Part shown: in pieces, positions 50,784-60,142 of the stretch
Layout: each line of letters starts with the position of its first letter
Numbering within the stretch: the stretch's first letter is position 1
Translations under genes and position numbers: made by a program
Origin: CAZAQB01 sp964487155
GTDB taxonomy: Bacteria > Pseudomonadota > Gammaproteobacteria > Nitrococcales > Nitrococcaceae
DNA: 64,000 bases
Assembly (NCBI GenBank): GCA_964487155.1
Contig: CAZAQB010000003.1
Span: 1-64,000, forward strand
Direction of reading: 5' to 3'
The notes under the pieces: generated by a model
Told to the model about the DNA's origin: nothing
What the model saw: the letters and a program-made list of their open reading frames with translations, nothing else
Databases searched by the model: none

Positions 50784-51044
50784 CTATTCGGAGGGCTGGA
50801 TGCTCACTACGCGGCGCTTCTGCGGGCCCTTGCGAGCGAACTGTACGTGGCCGTCGGCGGTGGCGAACAGGGTGTGATCGCGGCCCACACCGACGTTGGG
50901 GCCCGGGTGGAAGCGGGTGCCACGCTGGCGCACCAGGATGTTCCCGGCCTTCACCAGCTGGCCGCCGAAGCGCTTCACGCCCAGGCGCTTTGACTCGGAA
51001 TCGCGGCCGTTGCGAGTGCTGCCGCCTGCCTTCTTGTGTGCCAT
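50784..51044 (-). CDS. rpmA: 50S ribosomal protein L27
   Basis: 86 residues, starting MAHKKAGGSTRNGRDSES, the invariant L27 N-terminus, which reaches the peptidyl-transfer centre. It follows rplU by 23 bp as in nearly all bacteria. Confidence 0.98.
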   Translation of the reverse strand: MAHKKAGGSTRNGRDSESKRLGVKRFGGQLVKAGNILVRQRGTRFHPGPNVGVGRDHTLFATADGHVQFARKGPQKRRVVSIQPSE

Positions 51045-51067
51045 CGCTGGTCAGTCCCCGTCTTGGA

Positions 51068-51379
51068 TCAAGCCTGGCGGATGCCGGTGATGCGAACCTC
51101 GGTGTAGTTCTGCCGGTGTCCGTGGCGGCGCAGGTAGTTCTTGCGGCGCCGGAACTTCACCACGTCCACCTTGCGGCTGCGGCCGTGGCTCACCACTTGC
51201 GCGGTGACCTCGCCGCCGGCGACCACCGGGGTCCCCACACTCACGGTCTCGCCACCCAGCATCAGCACCTGATCAAAGGTGACGGAGGCGCCCTGCTCGG
51301 CGTCCAGCTTTTCGACCCGGAGCAGGTCACCCTCGGCGACGCGGTACTGCTTGCCCCCGGTCCTGATGACGGCGTACAT
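51068..51379 (-). CDS. rplU: 50S ribosomal protein L21
   Basis: 103 residues with MYAVIRTGGKQYRVAEGD at the N-terminus and the C-terminal RRKNYLRRHGHRQNYTEVRI rRNA-binding end. It binds 23S rRNA domain VI with L20. It is the first gene of the rplU-rpmA pair and is separated from tyrS by 69 bp. Confidence 0.98.
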   Translation of the reverse strand: MYAVIRTGGKQYRVAEGDLLRVEKLDAEQGASVTFDQVLMLGGETVSVGTPVVAGGEVTAQVVSHGRSRKVDVVKFRRRKNYLRRHGHRQNYTEVRITGIRQA

Positions 51380-51448
51380 CTGGCGCTCTCCCGATGCTGC
51401 GGCAATCCGTTTGTGAGCCGCGCAGTCTATCCCCGCGACCAGGGAGCG

Positions 51449-52684
51449 TCAATCGCCGCCCCCACCCTCTCGGGCCGGCGCCGGCACGGCCACCAGGCGC
51501 ACCCGGGCGATCCGGCGCTTGCCGACCTGCAGCACGTGGCAGGCCCCCGGCGCGAGAGTCAGGGAGCGATCTTCCACCCGCTCACCGTCGATGCGCACCG
51601 CCCCCTGGCCCACCAGGCGCATGGCCTCCGAGCTGCTGGCGGCGAGCCCGGCCTGCTTCAGCAGCGTTCCGATCAGCAGGCCTTGCGGCGGCGCCGCAAG
51701 CCGCTGCTCGGGAAGATCCTCGGGCAGCACCCCCCGCTGGAAGCGGGCCACGAAGGCCTCGTGGGCGGCGCGGGCGGCGGCGGCGCCGTGAAAGCGCTCC
51801 ACCATCTCGGCGGCGAGCAGGAATTTGACATCCCGAGGATTGCGGCCATCGGCCACCTCCCGGCGCAGTTCTTCAACCCGGCCGCCATGGCGCAGGCTGA
51901 GCAGCAGCAGGTAGCGCCACATCAGATCGTCGGAGACGGACATCAGCTTGCCGAACATCTCCTCGGGGGGATCCTGGATGGCCACGTAGTTTCCCAGCGA
52001 CTTGGACATCTTCTGGACGCCGTCCAGGCCCTCCAGGATGGGCATGGTGAGGATCACCTGGGGCGGCTGGCCGTACTGCTTCTGCAGCTCCCGGCCCACC
52101 AGCAGGTTGAACTTCTGGTCGGTGCCGCCGAGTTCCACGTCGCTCTCAAGCACCACCGAGTCGTAGCCCTGGATCAGCGGGTAGAGGAACTCGTGCACGG
52201 CAATGGACTGGCCGGCGGTATAGCGCTTGTGGAAATCGTCGCGCTCGAGCATACGCGCGACGTTGTAGCGGGCGGCAAGCTGGATCAGATCGGCGGCGCT
52301 GAGCCTGCCCATCCAGTGGGAATTGAACACCACCTCGGTGCGTTCCCGGTCCAGGATGCAGAACACCTGCTCCTGATAGGTGCGGGCGTTGGCCGCGACG
52401 TCCTCGGGGGTCAGCGGCTTGCGGGTGGCGCTCTTGCCGGTGGGATCCCCGATCATGGCGGTGAAGTCGCCGATCAGGAACTGCACCCGATGCCCCAGAT
52501 CCTGGAACTGGCGCAGCTTGTTGATCAGCACCGTGTGGCCCAGGTGCAGGTCCGGTGCGGTGGGGTCGAAGCCGGCCTTGATCCGCAGCGCACGGCCGCA
52601 GGCCAGGCGCTCGGTCAGCTCCGCCTCCAGCAGGATCTCCGCCGCGCCCCGGCGAAGGGTGGCCAGTGCCTGTTCGGTGCTCAT
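51449..52684 (-). CDS. tyrS: Tyrosyl-tRNA synthetase
   Basis: 411 residues from ATG 52684, preceded by GGGGGAG. Class I motifs are PDLHLGHTV (HIGH) and KMSKS (GVQKMSKSLGN), with a C-terminal S4 RNA-binding domain (about 345-405, SSSEAMRLVGQGAVRIDGERV). It is the TyrZ-like form rather than the E. coli TyrS type (length ~424, different HIGH context). It charges tRNA-Tyr. Divergent from the M23 peptidase gene. Confidence 0.96.
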   Translation of the reverse strand: MSTEQALATLRRGAAEILLEAELTERLACGRALRIKAGFDPTAPDLHLGHTVLINKLRQFQDLGHRVQFLIGDFTAMIGDPTGKSATRKPLTPEDVAANARTYQEQVFCILDRERTEVVFNSHWMGRLSAADLIQLAARYNVARMLERDDFHKRYTAGQSIAVHEFLYPLIQGYDSVVLESDVELGGTDQKFNLLVGRELQKQYGQPPQVILTMPILEGLDGVQKMSKSLGNYVAIQDPPEEMFGKLMSVSDDLMWRYLLLLSLRHGGRVEELRREVADGRNPRDVKFLLAAEMVERFHGAAAARAAHEAFVARFQRGVLPEDLPEQRLAAPPQGLLIGTLLKQAGLAASSSEAMRLVGQGAVRIDGERVEDRSLTLAPGACHVLQVGKRRIARVRLVAVPAPAREGGGGD

Positions 52685-52933
52685 CGCCTCCCCCAGTTGT
52701 GCGGCGCGGCGCCCCGAAGGGTCCGGCCGTCGACTCGACAAGCCGGGGATTCTACTAAGGGGGTCAGAAACATTGCCACGCTGCCGATAAGACTATGCAA
52801 CGCGACGACGCCCGGGCTCGGGTTTTCTACCCGAAACGCGGAAAGTTGAGAGACAGAACGCAGAATCCACCTCAATTCGTTGACCGCCCGGCCCGGCCGG
52901 ACTATGGTCATTTGCGATTCTGGGGGAGTTCGC

Positions 52934-54499
52934 ATGCCTTTCCGACACCGCCACGCGACACCGATCTTCCGTACCCGCAACGATGACTGGGGCGGCCGCA
53001 GCGCTGGCCGCCTGGTCCGGCGCGCACTGCTGCTGGGCGCCGGTGGCTTGGTGGCCGCCATAGTGGTGTTCACGGTAAGCGCCCGCGACGCCTCCGAGCC
53101 GCGGGACGCCTCCGCTGAGGCGGTCGCCGCAACCGGTGCGCCGGCGTTACGGGAAGTCCCCCTCGCCCTGCCGCGCGCGCAGACACCGCCCGGCCTGGGC
53201 CAGGGGACGCCCACGACGCTTGCCCTGCCGCCGCCGACCGCAAGCACCGCCCCGGCACCACCTCTGGTCGCCGCGCCGGCCGCCGCACAGCCCGCCGCCG
53301 ACACCCGGCCGGCTGCGAAGGACACCCAGCCCCAGGGGCCCATTGCCAAGATGCCGGCGCCGACGGCCGAAGCCGACCCGGCCCCCGCCCCGCTGCGCTG
53401 GGAGACCACGAAGGTGCGCTCCGGCGACAGCCTGGCCACCATCTTCCGCCGCGCCGGCCTCACTGCGCGCGACGTCCACGAGGTGGTAAACGCCGGCGAG
53501 CCGGCCCGTTCCCTGACCCGCATCTTCCCCGGGGACGAGATCAACCTGGGCCTGGACGATGACGGTGCGCTGCACGCGCTGCGCTACGAGATCAACGAGA
53601 CCGATACCCTCGATCTGCGCCGGGAGGCCGAGGGCTTCCGCGCCGGGGTGGACAAGCGAACCCTGGAGCGCCGGCACCGGCACGCAGCCGCCGTGATCGA
53701 GACCTCCCTCTACGAGGCCGCCAAGCAAGCAGGCCTGGAAGAGGGCATGATCATGGAACTCGCCGGCATCTTCGGCTGGGACGTGGACTTCGCCCTGGAC
53801 ATCCGCCAGGGGGATTCCTTCGCCGTGGTCTACGACGAGATCTACCGTGAGGGCGAGCGCCTGCGGGCCGGCGACATCCTCGCCGCCGAGTTCGTGAACC
53901 GCGGCGACGTATTCCGGGCCGTGCGCTACACCGACCCCGAGGGCCGTACCGACTATTTCGCCCCCGACGGGCGCAGCATGCGCAAGGCGTTCCTGCGCAC
54001 GCCGATCAACTTCGCCCGGGTCAGTTCCAACTTCAACCCCCAGCGCTTTCACCCGGTGCTGGGGGTCAAGCGGCCGCACATGGGCACCGACTACGCCGCC
54101 CGCCCGGGCACACCCATCAAGGCCGCCGGCGACGGCCGTATCATCCACCGCGGGCGCAAGGGCGGCTACGGGCGCACCGTCATCCTCCGCCACGGCGAGC
54201 GCTACACCACCCTGTACGCCCACATGTCCCGCTACAGGAGCGGCCTGGGCGTGGGCAGCCGGGTGCGCCAGGGCCAGGTGATCGGCTATGTGGGCGCCTC
54301 GGGCCTCGCCACCGGGCCGCACCTGCACTACGAGTTCCGCATCGATGGAGTCCACCGCAACCCGCGCACCGTGAAGCTGCCGGACGCCCAGCCGATAGAT
54401 GCCCGCTTCCGGGCGGACTTCCTGGCCCACGCCCGGCAGCAGGTGGCGGAACTGGAGCTGATCTCCCGCACCCGGCTGGCCATGGGCGCCGACCAGTAG
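52934..54499 (+). CDS. M23 family murein endopeptidase (MepM-like)
   Basis: 521 residues from ATG 52934, preceded by GGGGGAG. An N-terminal membrane anchor (about 30-50) precedes a Pro/Ala-rich linker (60-160) and an OapA/LysM-like domain (TKVRSGDSLATIFRRAGL). A central segment follows, then the zinc peptidase with HMGTDYA (first His-Asp) and GPHLHYEFR (HxH). It cuts D-Ala-mDAP cross-links in peptidoglycan, allowing wall growth. It is followed by anmK, also a peptidoglycan-recycling gene, a common gammaproteobacterial order. Confidence 0.93.
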   Translation: MPFRHRHATPIFRTRNDDWGGRSAGRLVRRALLLGAGGLVAAIVVFTVSARDASEPRDASAEAVAATGAPALREVPLALPRAQTPPGLGQGTPTTLALPPPTASTAPAPPLVAAPAAAQPAADTRPAAKDTQPQGPIAKMPAPTAEADPAPAPLRWETTKVRSGDSLATIFRRAGLTARDVHEVVNAGEPARSLTRIFPGDEINLGLDDDGALHALRYEINETDTLDLRREAEGFRAGVDKRTLERRHRHAAAVIETSLYEAAKQAGLEEGMIMELAGIFGWDVDFALDIRQGDSFAVVYDEIYREGERLRAGDILAAEFVNRGDVFRAVRYTDPEGRTDYFAPDGRSMRKAFLRTPINFARVSSNFNPQRFHPVLGVKRPHMGTDYAARPGTPIKAAGDGRIIHRGRKGGYGRTVILRHGERYTTLYAHMSRYRSGLGVGSRVRQGQVIGYVGASGLATGPHLHYEFRIDGVHRNPRTVKLPDAQPIDARFRADFLAHARQQVAELELISRTRLAMGADQ

Positions 54500-54549
54500 G
54501 CCCGGGCCGCGACGGCCCGGCACATCGGATCCCGGCCCGCGGTGCAACC

Positions 54550-55674
54550 ATGAAACCCGCCAAGCTCTACCTGGGCGCCATTTCCGGCACCAGCGTGGAC
54601 GCTATGGACATCGCCCTGGCCGACCTGGGCGGGCCCCGGCCGCAACTGCTGGACGCGCTCTGCGAACCCTACCCGGACCCCCTGCGGGCCAGGCTGCTGA
54701 GCCTCGGGCCAGAGTCGCCGCTGCGGGAGGTGATGGCGGCGGACGCTCAGGTGGCCCATGTAACCGCGCACGGCGTCCGGCGGCTGCTGCAGCGGGCCGG
54801 CATCGCGGCCGCCAGGGTACTGGCCCTGGGCAGCCACGGCCAGACCATCTGGCACGCACCGCACGCCGACCCGCCCACCAGCGTTCAGATCGGCGACCCC
54901 AACCGCCTGGCGGAACTCACCGGCATCCCGGTGGTGGCGGACTTCCGGCGCCGGGACATGGCGGCGGGGGGCCAGGGGGCGCCGCTGATGCCAGCGGTGC
55001 ACGCCGGGCTGTTCGGCGGTGGGCGCTACCGGGCGGTGCTCAACCTCGGGGGCATCGCCAACCTCACGCTGCTGCCCCCCGGCGGGCCGGTGACCGGCTT
55101 CGACACCGGGCCGGCCAGCGGCCTGATGGACCGCTGGATCCGGCGCCACCAGGGCCGCCCCTGGGATGCCGCCGGCGCCTGGGCGGCCAGCGGCCGGCCG
55201 GACCCGGAACTGCTGGCGGCCCTGCTGGACGACGCCTATTTCGCGGCACCGCCCCCCAAGAGCACCGGGCCGGAGCGATTCGGGGAGTCCTGGCTGGCGA
55301 CACGCATCCCCGGCCACCTGGCGCCCGAGAACGTGCAGGCCACGCTGCTGGAACTCACCGTGGAGAGCGTAGCGCAGGCCATGGAGGCCCACGCGGGCGG
55401 CGCCGAAGAACTGCTGGTCGCGGGTGGCGGGGTCCACAATCAGCGGCTGATGGTCCGCCTGGCGGAGCGCCTGCCCTGCCCGGTGGCCAGTACCGCCGCG
55501 CTGGGCGTGGACCCGGACTACCTGGAGGCGGTGGGCTTCGCCTGGCTGGCCCGGGCTACCCTGCGCGGCGAGCCGGGCAATCTGCCGTCGGTGACCGGCG
55601 CCCGGGCAGCGGTGGTGCTGGGAGGCGTCTACGGGATGTCATGGCCGGAGCCAGGCAGCAACCTCGAAGGATAA
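54550..55674 (+). CDS. anmK: Anhydro-N-acetylmuramic acid kinase
   Basis: 374 residues. The N-terminal ATP-binding motif GAISGTSVDAMDIAL, then GSHGQTIWH, NLGGIANLT, and GFDTGPASGLMD are family signatures. It phosphorylates and opens 1,6-anhydro-MurNAc released during wall turnover. It lies 50 bp downstream of the endopeptidase gene, likely cotranscribed. Confidence 0.96.
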   Translation: MKPAKLYLGAISGTSVDAMDIALADLGGPRPQLLDALCEPYPDPLRARLLSLGPESPLREVMAADAQVAHVTAHGVRRLLQRAGIAAARVLALGSHGQTIWHAPHADPPTSVQIGDPNRLAELTGIPVVADFRRRDMAAGGQGAPLMPAVHAGLFGGGRYRAVLNLGGIANLTLLPPGGPVTGFDTGPASGLMDRWIRRHQGRPWDAAGAWAASGRPDPELLAALLDDAYFAAPPPKSTGPERFGESWLATRIPGHLAPENVQATLLELTVESVAQAMEAHAGGAEELLVAGGGVHNQRLMVRLAERLPCPVASTAALGVDPDYLEAVGFAWLARATLRGEPGNLPSVTGARAAVVLGGVYGMSWPEPGSNLEG

Positions 55675-55683
55675 GGAGGGCTC

Positions 55684-56064
55684 TTGATCCTGAGTGCAGA
55701 CATCAACCTGGCCGTGGTGGCGCTGGTGGTCACCAGCCTGGCGGCCGCCGTCGGCGTGCTGCTCGCCCTGACCCATCTGCTGGGCCGGCGCCCCTACCGC
55801 TGGCTGGCCGCGCTGCACGGGCTGCCGGCCCTGGTGGGACTGGCGGCGGTAGGCCTGGCGGCGGCGAGCGGACCTGCATCCCCAGAGCTCTGGATCAGTC
55901 TGGGGCTACTGGCCCTGGCGGCGGCTGTCGGGGTTGCGATGGCAGTGCTGATGCGGCGTCAGACCGCCCGCCTGCCCGCCCCTGCACCCCTGGTGCTGGC
56001 CCATGGATTCGCCGCCACGGCGGCCATTGCCCTGCTGGCCTGGGTGGCGGTCACCACCATCTGA
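55684..56064 (+). CDS. Small four-helix membrane protein
   Basis: 126 residues from TTG 55684, selected because AAGGAGG lies 7 bp upstream; no ATG is near. Four hydrophobic helices (about 8-30, 40-62, 68-88, 100-125) are seen with no charged signature motif. It is 9 bp past anmK and so probably in the same transcript. I do not recognise a family. Confidence 0.7.
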   Translation: MILSADINLAVVALVVTSLAAAVGVLLALTHLLGRRPYRWLAALHGLPALVGLAAVGLAAASGPASPELWISLGLLALAAAVGVAMAVLMRRQTARLPAPAPLVLAHGFAATAAIALLAWVAVTTI

Positions 56065-56090
56065 TAGTCATTTGGCCGGCGCCGGCCGGC

Positions 56091-56444
56091 TCACACTCCG
56101 AACGACGAGCCGCAACCGCAGGTGGTGGAGGCATTGGGGTTGCGGATGACGAACTGTGCCCCCTCCAACCCTTCCACGTAGTCGATCTCGGCGCCGGTCA
56201 GGTACTGGATGCTCATGGGGTCCACCAGCAGCACGACGCCGTTCTTCTCGACCACGGTGTCGGTGTCGTCCTGGTTCTCGTCGAACATGAAGCCGTACTG
56301 GAAGCCGGAGCAGCCGCCGCCGGAGATGTAGACGCGCAGCTTGAGGTCGTCGTGGTCCTCCTCCTGGAGCAGCTCCAGCACCTTGGAGGCGGCGCTGTCG
56401 GTGAACAGCAGCGGCTCGTATTCCTGGATTGCGGCATCGGTCAT
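56091..56444 (-). CDS. erpA: Iron-sulfur cluster insertion protein ErpA
   Basis: 117 residues with the A-type carrier signature: GGGCSGFQYGF (first Cys) and the C-terminal TTCGCGSSFGV (two Cys). ErpA delivers [4Fe-4S] or [2Fe-2S] clusters to apoproteins, including the IspG/H isoprenoid enzymes. Its neighbour argC is the common gammaproteobacterial arrangement. Confidence 0.96.
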   Translation of the reverse strand: MTDAAIQEYEPLLFTDSAASKVLELLQEEDHDDLKLRVYISGGGCSGFQYGFMFDENQDDTDTVVEKNGVVLLVDPMSIQYLTGAEIDYVEGLEGAQFVIRNPNASTTCGCGSSFGV

Positions 56445-56579
56445 GTCATGTCTCCTGGGCCTGTTCCGGTTCGGGGTTGCCGCGGGGCCCGCTCCCCACG
56501 GGTGAACCGTCCATCACACCTTATCCTCCAGGGAGCGCAGCTTCTAGTCAATCCAGACAACGACCCGGCCACTGCCGGC

Positions 56580-57608
56580 TCAGGGAAGCACAGCGGTCTG
56601 CGCCAGGCCCGCGGTCTCCTCCAGGCCGAACATGAGGTTCATGTTCTGCACCGCCTGGCCGGAGGCTCCCTTGACCAGGTTGTCGATCACCGAGAGCAGC
56701 ACCACGCCGTCGCCTTCCGGCGGCCGCGCCAGGGCCAGGCGGCAGAGGTTGGTGCCGCGCACGCTGCGGGTCTCCGGGTGGCTGCCGGCGGCGAGCACGT
56801 CCACGAAAGGCTCCTCGCGATACGCCGTCTCCAGCACCTGCTGCAGATCCGCGCCGGGCTCCCGGGACGAGAGAAACACCGTCGCGTGCATACCTCGGGT
56901 CATGGGCAGCAGATGGGGCACGAAGGTGAGCTGCACCGGCGCGCCGGCGGCATCGGCCATGGCCTGGGCGATTTCCGGCTGGTGCCGGTGGCCGGAAGCC
57001 CCGTACGCCTTGAAGCTCTCATTGGCCTCGCACAGCAGCGTATGGGTGCGCGCGGCCCGCCCCGCCCCGGACACGCCGGAGGCGGCACTCGCCACCACCC
57101 GGGGCTCCACCAGGCCGGCGCGCAGCAGCGGCAGGCAGGCCAGCACCACGCAGGTGGGGTAGCAGCCCGGGTTGGCCACCAGCCGTGCCGCGCGGATCGC
57201 CCCCCGGTTCAACTCGGGGAGGCCGTAGACGGCCTGCGCCACCTGCGCCGGCGAGCGGTGATCCATGCCGTACCAGCGGGACCATTCAGCCACATCCCGA
57301 ATGCGGAAGTCCGCCCCCAGATCCACCACCCGCACACCGGCCTCCAGCAGCGCGGGCACCTGATCCATGGCGGTGCCGTGCGGCGTGGCGAAGAACACCA
57401 CGTCGCACTCGGCCAGCCGGCCCGGAGCGGGCTCGGAGAAGGGCAGATCCACCACGCCGCGCAGGTTCGGGAACAGATCCGAGGCGGGGGTGCCCGCCTC
57501 TGCGCGGGAGGTGATCAGCGCAAGTTCCACCTGCGGGTGGCCTGCCAGCAGCCGCAGCAGTTCCTGCCCCGTGTAGCCAGTCCCGCCGACAATGCCCGCA
57601 CGAATCAT
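56580..57608 (-). CDS. argC: N-acetyl-gamma-glutamyl-phosphate reductase
   Basis: 342 residues. NADP-binding GGTGYTGQELLRLL begins the protein; the active-site cysteine is in ANPGCYPT and the histidine in GHRHQPE. It reduces N-acetylglutamyl phosphate to the semialdehyde, the third step of arginine synthesis. No other arg gene is in the window. Confidence 0.96.
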   Translation of the reverse strand: MIRAGIVGGTGYTGQELLRLLAGHPQVELALITSRAEAGTPASDLFPNLRGVVDLPFSEPAPGRLAECDVVFFATPHGTAMDQVPALLEAGVRVVDLGADFRIRDVAEWSRWYGMDHRSPAQVAQAVYGLPELNRGAIRAARLVANPGCYPTCVVLACLPLLRAGLVEPRVVASAASGVSGAGRAARTHTLLCEANESFKAYGASGHRHQPEIAQAMADAAGAPVQLTFVPHLLPMTRGMHATVFLSSREPGADLQQVLETAYREEPFVDVLAAGSHPETRSVRGTNLCRLALARPPEGDGVVLLSVIDNLVKGASGQAVQNMNLMFGLEETAGLAQTAVLP

Positions 57609-57709
57609 CTTCAGCTCCGTATCCTGTTGGAGTCCGAGTCTAAGGTCGCCGTGCGTCGGGAGGGAAGTGGGAGGCGCCGTCGCCGGGCCATCGCTGGCAT
57701 ACTCGCCCC

Positions 57710-59494
57710 GTGCCCCTGCCTTCCCCGAAATCGGCCCGGCCCACGATGCGCCGGCGCCTGGAGCGGCTCTGGCTTGCGCGCCTGGAGCGGGGACGGGTGC
57801 GCCTGTCCACCACCGAGGGCACCCTGCTGCTGTCGGCCCTGGCGGTGGTGGCAGGCCTGCTGGCGGGCGCCATCAATCTGGCGTTCCGCGCCCTGGTGGA
57901 AGGTTCCCAGGCGGCGCTGCTGCCCGGTGGCGACGCGGAACAGTTCGAGGGCCTGAGCTGGCCCCTGCGAGCGGCCCTGGCCATGACCGGCGGCCTCGCC
58001 GTGGCCGCCCTGCTGGCCCTGGCCGGACGCGAGCACCAGCGCACCGGGGTCGTTCACGTCATCGAGCAGACCGTCTACCACCAGGCGGTGCTGCCCCTGC
58101 GCAACGCCGTACTGCAGTTCTTCGGCGCCGCGGCAGCCCTGACGGGCGGGCTGTCCGTCGGCAGGGAAGGCCCGGCCGCGCACCTGGGGGCCGCGGCCGC
58201 CAGCCAGCTGGCGCGGCGACTGGGCCTGCCCCACCACAGCACGCGCACCCTCATCGCCTGCGGCACCGCGGGGGCCATTGGAGCCGCCTTCAACACCCCC
58301 CTGGCCGGGGTGGCCTTCGCCATGGAAGTGGTGATCATGGAGTACAGCATCGCCGGCTTCCTGCCGGTCATACTCGCCGCGGTCTGCGCCACCACCCTCA
58401 CCCGGGCCGTGTACGGCAGCGACCCGGCCTTCGCGGTGCCTTCACTGTCCCTTCAGGGGCTGGACAGCCTGCCCTACGTGGTGATCATGGGCGTCGGCAT
58501 CGGCCTCCTGGGGGCGGCATTCATCCGCAGCGTGGTCCAGATCACGGCGCGCACCGACGACTGGCCGGTGTGGGTCCGGGGGGCCGGCGCGGGGCTGGTG
58601 GTGGCCGCCATTGCCCTGCCGGTGCCCCAGGTGATGGGGGTGGGCTACGATACGGTGAATTCGGCACTGGTGGGCGAGCTGGGCCTGGCGCTGCTGCTGG
58701 CCGCGGTTGCCGGCAAGCTGGTGGCCACCGCCTGCTGCGTCGGCCTCGGAGTTCCCGCCGGGCTGATCGGTCCGGTGCTGTTCATGGGGGCCACCGCCGG
58801 CGGCGCCTTCGCCCACAGCTTTACCCTGCTGCAGCCGGCTTTCCCGGAGTCGCCCGCCTTCTTTGCGCTGCTGGGCATGGGCGCCATGATGGCCAGCACC
58901 ATCCGGGCGCCCCTGGCCGCGCTGATCGCCATGCTGGAGTTGAGCGCCAACCCGGAGGTTCTCCTGCCCGGCATGCTGACCATCACGGCCGCGGTGCTCA
59001 CCACGGGAGAACTGTGCCGGACCGACTCGGTGTTCCTGGAGCTGCTGCGCCGGGAGGGCAAGGATCCCCACCGCAACCCCCTGCTGCCGGTATTCAACCG
59101 CGTGTCGGTGGGTCGCATCATGGACCGCCGGCTGGTGGTTCTGCCCCGGCACGTCGAGCGCCAGCGCCTGACCTCGGCCCTGGACAAGGACAAACCCCGC
59201 TGGGTGCTGGTGGAGGGCGAGGACGGCCAGGGCCCGGTGCTGATGCCGGTCACCGATCTGATCGAGTTCGTCCGGGGGAACCGGCTGCAGGACACCGTGG
59301 ACCTCTCCGAGGCACCGGCCAAGCGGCTGCAGCCGGTCGCCATCGAGCTGCGGGCTACCCTGCGCGAGGCCCTGCTGGCCCTGCGCCGGGAGCAGGCCGA
59401 CGCCCTCTACGTGGTGCAGACAACGGCCCCGGGTTTCCGGCGCTACTACGGTGTGGTGACCCGGGGCGACCTGGAAAACCAGTACTTCGGCTAG
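57710..59494 (+). CDS. ClC-family chloride channel/antiporter with CBS-like tail
   Basis: 594 residues from GTG 57710. The ClC core has GGLSVGREGPAAHLG, where the glutamate is the gating/antiport residue, and the later GVPAGLIGPVL that replaces the usual GxFxP. The first selectivity signature GSGIP is not found; at its place RTGVVHVIEQ is seen. C-terminal residues ~460-590 form CBS-like modules (VGRIMDRRLVV, ALYVVQTTAPGFRRYYGVVTRGDL). It could conduct or exchange anions; loss of the GSGIP serine may change selectivity, for example to fluoride or another anion. Confidence 0.88.
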   Translation: MPLPSPKSARPTMRRRLERLWLARLERGRVRLSTTEGTLLLSALAVVAGLLAGAINLAFRALVEGSQAALLPGGDAEQFEGLSWPLRAALAMTGGLAVAALLALAGREHQRTGVVHVIEQTVYHQAVLPLRNAVLQFFGAAAALTGGLSVGREGPAAHLGAAAASQLARRLGLPHHSTRTLIACGTAGAIGAAFNTPLAGVAFAMEVVIMEYSIAGFLPVILAAVCATTLTRAVYGSDPAFAVPSLSLQGLDSLPYVVIMGVGIGLLGAAFIRSVVQITARTDDWPVWVRGAGAGLVVAAIALPVPQVMGVGYDTVNSALVGELGLALLLAAVAGKLVATACCVGLGVPAGLIGPVLFMGATAGGAFAHSFTLLQPAFPESPAFFALLGMGAMMASTIRAPLAALIAMLELSANPEVLLPGMLTITAAVLTTGELCRTDSVFLELLRREGKDPHRNPLLPVFNRVSVGRIMDRRLVVLPRHVERQRLTSALDKDKPRWVLVEGEDGQGPVLMPVTDLIEFVRGNRLQDTVDLSEAPAKRLQPVAIELRATLREALLALRREQADALYVVQTTAPGFRRYYGVVTRGDLENQYFG

Positions 59495-59648
59495 CCGATC
59501 CTCCGGGAGGGGTCGTGATGGACCTCGAGCCGGTCGAATTCACAACCCGGCGCGGCTCGCCGGCAAGGCACGCCACGCACGCCCCGCAGCCTCACGCCAC
59601 GCGAAGCCTGGACACGCCCAACAACCACCAACCGCGGGAGACGCCACG

Positions 59649-60071
59649 ATGTACGCCTGGATCAAAGCCTTCCACCTGGTGGCGATGGTCACCTGGTTCG
59701 CCGGGATCTTCTACCTGCCGCGACTGTTCGTCTACCACGCCATGGCGGAGGACGAAGTCAGCCGGGAGCGCTTCAAGGTCATGGAGCGCAAGCTCTACCG
59801 GGGCATCATGAACCCCAGCGCGGCCGTGACCGTGCTGCTCGGTGCATGGCTGATCTGGCTGGCACCGGGGTTTCTCTCCCAGGGCTGGCTGCACGCCAAG
59901 CTCGCCCTGGTGGCGGCCCTGCTCGCCTACCACGTCTACTCCGGGCGTTTGATGCGCAGCTTCGCCGCGGACCGCAACACCCGCGGCCACGTCTGGTATC
60001 GGTGGTTTAACGAGATACCCGTATTCATCTTGATCGGCGTCATGGTACTCGTGGAAGTGAAACCTTTCTAA
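59649..60071 (+). CDS. hemJ: Protoporphyrinogen IX oxidase HemJ
   Basis: 140 residues, four membrane helices; His9 (IKAFHLVAMVTWFAGIFYLPRLFVYH) and LHAKLALV with the essential lysine are characteristic. HemJ oxidises protoporphyrinogen IX to protoporphyrin in the next-to-last haem step, in bacteria that lack HemG/HemY. It lies directly upstream of an Irr-like regulator gene, with 71 bp between. Confidence 0.93.
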   Translation: MYAWIKAFHLVAMVTWFAGIFYLPRLFVYHAMAEDEVSRERFKVMERKLYRGIMNPSAAVTVLLGAWLIWLAPGFLSQGWLHAKLALVAALLAYHVYSGRLMRSFAADRNTRGHVWYRWFNEIPVFILIGVMVLVEVKPF

Positions 60072-60142
60072 TTATGCTTATGAGCCGAGGCACGGCCCGG
60101 CCGACGTCACGAACGCTCTCAGACGAACCACCGGTGAGGACT

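Noticed and set aside
55641..57956. 771-codon plus-strand frame over erpA and argC
   Set aside because: It runs across two confident genes on the other strand and two intergenic regions; its composition is that of a shadow.
57592..59811. 739-codon plus-strand frame over the ClC gene in another frame
   Set aside because: Out of frame with the recognised ClC protein; Gly/Arg/Pro-rich shadow.
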